From assembly GCA_030267965.1 (NCBI GenBank), contig BRYA01000555.1:3158-14460 (forward strand): a DNA stretch of 11,303 nt. Direction: 5' to 3'. Below the pieces are notes generated by a model. That model saw only the letters and a program-made list of their open reading frames with translations. It did not search any database and was not told where the DNA came from. Below are positions 7,101 to 11,303 of the stretch, one piece after another. Position 1 is the first letter of the stretch. Each line of letters opens with the position of its first letter. Both the position numbers and the translations under genes were made by a program. The DNA comes from Triparma columacea (Eukaryota; Sar; Bolidophyceae; Parmales; Triparmaceae).

Positions 7101-7731
7101 ATTTCCCTGCGGCTGCATATTCAAGATCTTTTTGTCTTCCACGCAGGGCGACCCTTTTTACGTCGGCCTTAACGGGATCGAAATGTACGACGCAATGAAC
7201 AACAAAATCCAGCTCTCTGAGGAGAACCTGAGCGCTAGCCCGAGGGACATCAACGTCATCGCTGAGGAGGAGGGGAAGGTGGGGACAGATGTCAGGACCA
7301 TAGATAAACTGTACGACGGCGTATTCAACACGTACGACGACCAGCACATGTGGCTCGCCCCCTTCAAAGGCAACACCATCTACATTTTCTTTGACAACCC
7401 GGTGAGCATCAGCCTCATCAAGCTCTGGAACTACTCCAAGACACCAACTAGGGGAGTCAGGGAATTCGAAGTTCTTGTGGATGACGTCTTGGTGTACAGG
7501 GGCAATATGAGGAAGGCCCCCAAGAAGGGCACGGAAGGGGGGGCGGACTTCTGCCAGAGCATCCTCTTCACCAACGACCCCAAAGTTGTCAAGGAGGAGG
7601 AGGATCACATCTTCGAAGGGGGAGACGAGGAGGAAGGGCTGGTATTTTTCAACGAGGGGGAAAGGCAGGAGGGAGGGGAGGGCCTGGTGAGGCCGCAGAC
7701 TGCCGTGAAGATGAGAAATAAAAGAGGCTGA
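4162..7731 (+). CDS. KATNIP: Katanin-interacting protein (KATNIP/KIAA0556) homologue
   Basis: Six exons: 4162-4490, 4648-4794, 4895-5444, 5550-5684, 5777-6171 and 6285-7731. They total 3003 nt, exactly 1001 codons with stop, a 1000-residue protein. KATNIP is a basal-body and axoneme protein that binds microtubules and katanin; human mutations cause Joubert syndrome. Three DUF4457-type units are visible: about residues 184-380 (STWGDPYYVGLMGIDLF, 'DGINHTCDDLHAWLAPF', WNYNKS), 521-670 (IGLTGLEVLD, WNYNAG, 'GFLIRKAPGYANFDFGQF') and 790-945 (GDPFYVGLNGIEMYD, 'DGVFNTYDDQHMWLAPF', WNYSKT). The middle unit lacks the DG...H.WLAPF motif. Between units lie basic, Gly-rich (about 405-412) and acidic linkers, with RPSTA twice and RPQTA near the C-terminus. 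The first about 180 residues are low-complexity and unrecognised. Start: ATG 4162 in a good context (GCCATGG). The protein is shorter than human KATNIP (about 1600). An AATAAA at 7717-7722 overlaps the coding end. Its presence suggests a flagellated life stage. Confidence 0.9.
4491..4647 (+). other. KATNIP-like intron 1 (157 nt, phase 2)
   Basis: Donor TTTAG|GTGCGT, acceptor CTGCGCACAG|A. It splits an AG|A Arg codon. The 5' half has long G runs and the 3' half is C/T-rich, so the two ends could pair. Confidence 0.85.
4795..4894 (+). other. KATNIP-like intron 2 (100 nt, phase 2)
   Basis: Donor CACAG|GTGAGC, acceptor ACCTTCTGAAG|C. It splits an AG|C Ser codon. The later AG at 4909-4910 would give a stop, and the AG at 4966-4967 would shift the frame, so 4894 is the consistent acceptor; the exon then reads STSYFKINDIIENTKG into the first DUF4457 unit. 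Confidence 0.75.
5445..5549 (+). other. KATNIP-like intron 3 (105 nt, phase 0)
   Basis: Donor GATGAG|GTGAGG, acceptor GCTTACCACAG|G. It interrupts the first DUF4457 unit before GVSACSECILFTMNE. The intron begins with a G run and ends C/T-rich. Confidence 0.85.
5685..5776 (+). other. KATNIP-like intron 4 (92 nt, phase 0)
   Basis: Donor GGGAG|GTAAGT, acceptor GTCCGCCTCAG|G. The shortest intron in the window, with a C/T-rich 3' half. Confidence 0.85.
6172..6284 (+). other. KATNIP-like intron 5 (113 nt, phase 2)
   Basis: Donor GGGGAG|GTGAGA, acceptor CCCCCTTTCCAG|G. It splits an AG|G Arg codon and leads into the second DUF4457 unit (KGRHLELLMSGNWG). GGGGAAAG inside the intron is complementary to CTTTCC next to the acceptor. 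Confidence 0.85.
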
Positions 7732-8736
7732 ATCCCCCCCAAAAAACATCTTTCCTCCTGTTCCCCTCCTTCCCAACAACTCAACGACGTAAACTTTAAT
7801 TGGCACATTTTCGCAAGTAAAAGTGATGGAAGAGTTACAGCCTGAAATCCTCAACGAGCTTTATTAATGGGTTTGGGCGGGTTGGGTTTGAAGAAAGGCA
7901 AGGGAATGGGAGGGGGGGGAAATGCGATGAACGTTGTTTAAAAAAGCTATAGTATTTTTGAATATTGGGAGGAAGGCAACAGTACCGAGGGTGTTGAGAG
8001 GAAGTCTGTGTATATAGGGTCCGTGCGACTCTTTGGGTCGATTTGAGGGATTGGGAAGGAGGGGGAAGGGTGCAGCAGATAGATACAATTTTGTTATTGG
8101 GAAGATATAGCGTACTTGAAATGGCAAGTGGGAACAAACGTCGATCTTAGGACTGGAAACACGAAGACATAGAGGCGTAGACGAAGTTCAAGGTGTGTTA
8201 AATTAACTTTCCAAAACCCTCAAAACAATTTCTGAATACACCAATCTCATTTACATCGCATTGTCGTATTCGTTGCAACAAGAAGATCGATAATACTACA
8301 AAACACTCAGAAAATAGAGTTTGACGGCTTTAAGTGTTGACTGAAGCATAATACTAGCTCACACCACTCCCGGCCACCGTCGTGAGCACAAGCAATTTTG
8401 TCCTCATTTGGAAGGTGAGAATGTGAAGAGAGGGACGAAAAGGCTTAACATTGGATCGGAGCGGTATATTGAAGGGTTCCATGGGCCTGATCGTGATGAT
8501 GAGGCCTGCCCCCACCCTGCAACTTGCCTTCCAGATGAGGACTGGCGTTAGGCACTTCGAGGACCGAAACAAATTGGGTGATTTTGGAAATGATAAAAAC
8601 GCGCAATAATGAACCACTATACGAGTATGCCAATTTACGACATCTTTACTCACACCCAAAAAACGCCGCTCCGCCACCTTTTTTTTACGCACGTCGATCG
8701 CGAACGCATGATTTTCAGCACCCAATCAAGATCGTC
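7732..8736. other. Intergenic region of about 1 kb without recognisable gene
   Basis: This gap separates the KATNIP-like stop from the next start codon. It should contain the 3' UTR of the former and the promoter of the latter. Minus-strand frames at 7835-8137 and 8354-8725 show no family resemblance and no splice or start support, so I do not call them. A pyrimidine stretch and TTTTCAG ending at 8718, 18 bp before ATG 8737, could be the acceptor of a 5' UTR intron whose donor might be GTGAGA at 8415. No tRNA or clear TATA box was seen. Confidence 0.45.
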
Positions 8737-11303
8737 ATGGAGGGCGAGGTTGAAGCAGATGCAGGAGTCGTGAATGGCGCCGGCAAGACCAACTATGCCT
8801 CCGAGACCCCCTCAGCCCCCAATCACACAACCTCCGCAATACACGGTCCCGTAGATATCGATTACACAGCTCTTGGCCCCGAACAAGTCAAACTTGTCAA
8901 GCTTCTGGATGACCGAGGAGCCATTGAAGGCCTCATAGACAACTCTACCGGCGTCGATGTGAAGGTCATGGAGCTCGCTGATGTCCTCCACGACGAGCGC
9001 GACAAGATCATTGACTTTCTCCTCACCGATTGCGAGCAGGGCAACTTCCGAAGGAAGACCCTCCAGGAGTATGACGAAAAGGAAGGAGTCATTCACAGAC
9101 TCGTCTACTGGCAGCACTACAGCAGCGGGAATAAGTTTGTGGAATTTCTCCTCGACGTCAAAGTTGTATCTCCTGACAAATCGACGAGCATTATGGAGTT
9201 GGCACCCCTTGATGAGGATGACCTTTCTGATGAGGCGACTGCGATGCTTAACGAAATTCTAGCATTAACAAAGACCAAGACTGTCAAACGAGGTGTCATT
9301 AAGGGCAAGCTCAGCTTCACTGACTTTGAGTTTGGACAAACTGCAGTCACCATGGTGGGAACTCTTAAGGCAGAGGAGAGAGCAACAGAGATGAAAGCAG
9401 AAGCTGATGTCCGCACATTCAAAAGCTTTAAGAGTGTGAGATCCACAAGATCTAGCGTTGTAGGCAGCCCAGGCAGGACCAAGAAGGGAGATGTCAAGGC
9501 TGCGTATGCAACAGTAAAGGGTATCATGGAGGAGGTCAGGAAGAAGTTCAGACAGCCTGCAGTCATTGACGAGCGGAGGAAGAAGCGCTTTGTGGAGGAG
9601 ATCATGCCGAGAGCACCGCACCTGACAACAGAGGAGGAGGCAATGGTGGAGAGGGTTAGGGGGCTAGAGAAGGAACTTCACACAAAGGGGAAGAGAGTCA
9701 AGGGGACACTGAAGGAGGGCATCGACAAGTTCCTGTGGAGAGAGGGGGACAAGGTGTGGGGAGCCTTTGGGGTCACTGTGGACAAGTCAGCAAAGGGTGT
9801 ATTGGCAGAACAATTTCTGCTTGACACATTTGAGCGCTCTAGGAAACACTCCCAAAAAGAAGGGAACTTGCCAAGGGCAATCAGGGAGGATGTCGATGGA
9901 ACTAGAAGCTTGCATCAACATTTTGGTGTGAAGGTCCCAGCCGCCACCAATAGACTCTTTGAGAATTGGTTTGTGTGGAAGGAGGCTAAATTGGACAATG
10001 GCCAGACTGCATACTTACTAGGATTTGTGCCTTTGCGTGAATATTATGGGGCAAGCTTCACCAACCTTAGCAAGGACGGCTTTGTAGTTGGAGTAACAAG
10101 AGGAATCTACATCATGGCCGAGGTTGCCCCAAATGTCTGTAGGGTGACACGCATTCAAACAGTTGACCTGAAATTTAGTGGCATTCATAAGACAGTGATG
10201 GAAAAAGCCATTGACTACATTACAAGGAGTCACCTTGTTGAGGCCAACAGATTGCAGGAGAAGTTCAAGAGGAACGGGAAGGAGGTTGATGCCGAGGTCA
10301 GGGGGGTTTTGGTGGAGAGGATGAGGGAGGGGGTTGAGTTAGAGGAGGACCAGAAGAAGGTGTTTGGGGAGGTGGAGGAGCTCTTTGGTGGGGAGGATAA
10401 AGAAGGGTGGGGGCATCTTGAGTCACCTTACGAGGGAGTGAAGATGGAGATCAAAAACAAGCAGCAGGAGAAAGGTGACGAGAGGAGTGTTGCTCTAGGA
10501 AAAGCACGGGGGGTTGCTGATTGTTCAGCAGAGGAGGCTGCTGCATACTACTTTGAGTATTGCAGTAGGGATAGAAATGCCATAAGCAGAGACGAAGGAA
10601 ACCCTGCAAGATTAGAAATAGTTGAGGGGGAAGAAAGAATAAACGAAAAATTATTCGCCACAGTCAAGACAATGCCATCATTGCTGCACAACAGAGAGTT
10701 TGTATTTAAGCATGTCTGGAAAAGAAATCAAGATGGCAGCATAACTGTAGCGTGCTGCTCCGTTGACAAAGATGTTGACTATGGAGGAAATGTGGGAACA
10801 CTTGTCAAAGGAATAACCAAGGCATTGTTCATTGCCAGTAACATTAAGTCAACAGGAGACATACCACAGTGCAAAATACAACTTCTGCAATATGCTGATG
10901 CAGGAGGGTATATTCCGGTTACTCTCATCAACAAAAAGATCCCTCTTGGACTTAAGGCGCTGTATTCTATTTCTGATGCCTTGAGGAAAGACGAAATGAT
11001 TGACAAAGCTGCACTTGCCTCTCTTGCCAACATCATCAAGAATGAACCCCAAGATTATACAGATGGGGAGACGGACGCAATCAGGAAAGGGAGGGAGTTC
11101 TACAAAAAGTGTAATGACGATGAGAACTTTGATGATTTGAAGAGTCCTGATGAGAGGGTTAAGATGAAGCTAGTTCACGTTGATGGGGAAAGTCTTTGCA
11201 CTGGTTTATCCACTACTGTGGTAGATGCGAGTGTGGAGGAGTGTGCTGCCTATGAGTTCTATTTGGGTTCAAGAGAATTCCGTAAAACTTCAAAGGAGCA
11301 AGG
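8737..11303 (+). CDS. Large protein with tandem START-like lipid-binding units (3' truncated)
   Basis: The frame opens at ATG 8737 (GTCATGG) and stays open for 855 codons to the window end, with no stop or needed intron. START/Bet v 1-like folds bind lipids or sterols in a helix-grip cavity. Best-supported unit: about residues 563-768, with 'SAEEAAAYYFEYCSRDR', 'NREFVFKHVWKRNQDGS', 'TVACCSVDKDV' and 'LLQYADAGGYIPVTLINKK', the order expected for a START domain. A preceding unit (about 340-490) has 'GVLAEQFLLDTFERSRKHS', 'NRLFENWFVWKEA' and 'MEKAIDYI'. A further unit begins at about 803 ('VDASVEECAAYEFYLGSRE') and is cut by the window edge. Residues 50-215 may be a divergent fourth unit; 225-340 is Lys/Glu-rich, probably helical linker. 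Long multi-START proteins form expanded families in some algal protists; a C-terminal kinase or membrane segment outside the window is possible but unseen. Ligand and location are unknown. The TTTTCAG at 8718 leaves open an upstream exon. Confidence 0.7.
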   Translation, partial: MEGEVEADAGVVNGAGKTNYASETPSAPNHTTSAIHGPVDIDYTALGPEQVKLVKLLDDRGAIEGLIDNSTGVDVKVMELADVLHDERDKIIDFLLTDCEQGNFRRKTLQEYDEKEGVIHRLVYWQHYSSGNKFVEFLLDVKVVSPDKSTSIMELAPLDEDDLSDEATAMLNEILALTKTKTVKRGVIKGKLSFTDFEFGQTAVTMVGTLKAEERATEMKAEADVRTFKSFKSVRSTRSSVVGSPGRTKKGDVKAAYATVKGIMEEVRKKFRQPAVIDERRKKRFVEEIMPRAPHLTTEEEAMVERVRGLEKELHTKGKRVKGTLKEGIDKFLWREGDKVWGAFGVTVDKSAKGVLAEQFLLDTFERSRKHSQKEGNLPRAIREDVDGTRSLHQHFGVKVPAATNRLFENWFVWKEAKLDNGQTAYLLGFVPLREYYGASFTNLSKDGFVVGVTRGIYIMAEVAPNVCRVTRIQTVDLKFSGIHKTVMEKAIDYITRSHLVEANRLQEKFKRNGKEVDAEVRGVLVERMREGVELEEDQKKVFGEVEELFGGEDKEGWGHLESPYEGVKMEIKNKQQEKGDERSVALGKARGVADCSAEEAAAYYFEYCSRDRNAISRDEGNPARLEIVEGEERINEKLFATVKTMPSLLHNREFVFKHVWKRNQDGSITVACCSVDKDVDYGGNVGTLVKGITKALFIASNIKSTGDIPQCKIQLLQYADAGGYIPVTLINKKIPLGLKALYSISDALRKDEMIDKAALASLANIIKNEPQDYTDGETDAIRKGREFYKKCNDDENFDDLKSPDERVKMKLVHVDGESLCTGLSTTVVDASVEECAAYEFYLGSREFRKTSKEQ
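10421..11303 (+). repeat. Internal duplication of START-like unit within the large gene
   Basis: The start of the unit at about 10421 (SPYEGVKMEI... CSAEEAAAYYF... SRD) is repeated at about 11140 (SPDERVKMKL... ASVEECAAYEF... SRE), roughly 720 bp later. Spacing and order match a tandem domain duplication. The second copy is incomplete at the window edge. Confidence 0.6.

Noticed and set aside
7066..7146. Possible extra intron inside KATNIP exon 6 (ending CCACGCAG)
   Set aside because: The region reads through in frame as FPCGCIFKIFLSSTQGD, which fits the start of the third DUF4457 unit.
7099..7854. 251-codon minus-strand frame
   Set aside because: Antisense shadow of the KATNIP exon 6 (third DUF4457 unit).
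7835..8137. 100-codon minus-strand frame after KATNIP
   Set aside because: Pro/Ser/Thr-rich low-complexity translation of a purine-rich plus strand; overlapping alternative frame is equally open, no family signature.
8354..8725. 123-codon minus-strand frame before the START-like gene
   Set aside because: No recognisable motif; occupies the region expected to hold the promoter of the plus-strand gene.
9117..9605. 162-codon minus-strand frame
   Set aside because: Shadow of the large plus-strand frame, which has domain signatures and no stop across 855 codons.

Overview
The window is nuclear DNA from a protist with spliceosomal introns. It holds five eukaryotic housekeeping or lineage-specific genes: no operons, no Shine-Dalgarno sites, and short GT-AG introns (92-157 nt in the well-supported cases) that start G-rich and end in a C/T-rich tract. 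The gene set (TNPO3-type importin, NSE4, complex I NDUFB2-type subunit, the ciliary protein KATNIP, and a long protein with tandem START-like units) fits a flagellated protist lineage. My best guess is a stramenopile alga of the Parmales/bolidophyte type, but that is inferred from gene style only and confidence is low.

Layout. 1-158: a 53-base C homopolymer and a pyrimidine-rich stretch ending in a likely splice acceptor. 159-1683 (+): C-terminal half of a transportin-3/importin-13 family nuclear import receptor, two exons, 5' part outside the window. 1684-1825: short convergent intergenic region with three AATAAA signals for the plus strand. 1826-2758 (-), probably extended by an upstream exon to 3039: NSE4, kleisin subunit of the SMC5/6 complex. 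3040-3210: candidate bidirectional promoter. 3211-3705 (+): small mitochondrial complex I subunit of NDUFB2 type, probably with a 17-nt first coding exon. 3706-4161: intergenic, ending in a TATA-like box plus a C17 tract. 4162-7731 (+): complete six-exon gene for a 1000-residue KATNIP-like ciliary protein with three DUF4457-type units. 7732-8736: about 1 kb with no recognisable gene. 8737-11303 (+): open reading frame of at least 855 codons running off the window, with at least two START-like lipid-binding units and the beginning of another.

The genes do not form a single pathway. They cover nuclear import of SR-type splicing factors, chromosome maintenance, mitochondrial respiration, cilium/microtubule function and probable lipid binding. 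I see no transposon, virus, CRISPR array, tRNA or rRNA. The most interesting points are the exon reconstructions of NDUFB2 and NSE4, the four-unit CCAAT array with 10-bp spacing, a perfect 14-bp hairpin, the shared architecture and phase of the introns, and the tandem START-like gene whose codon use changes along its length.
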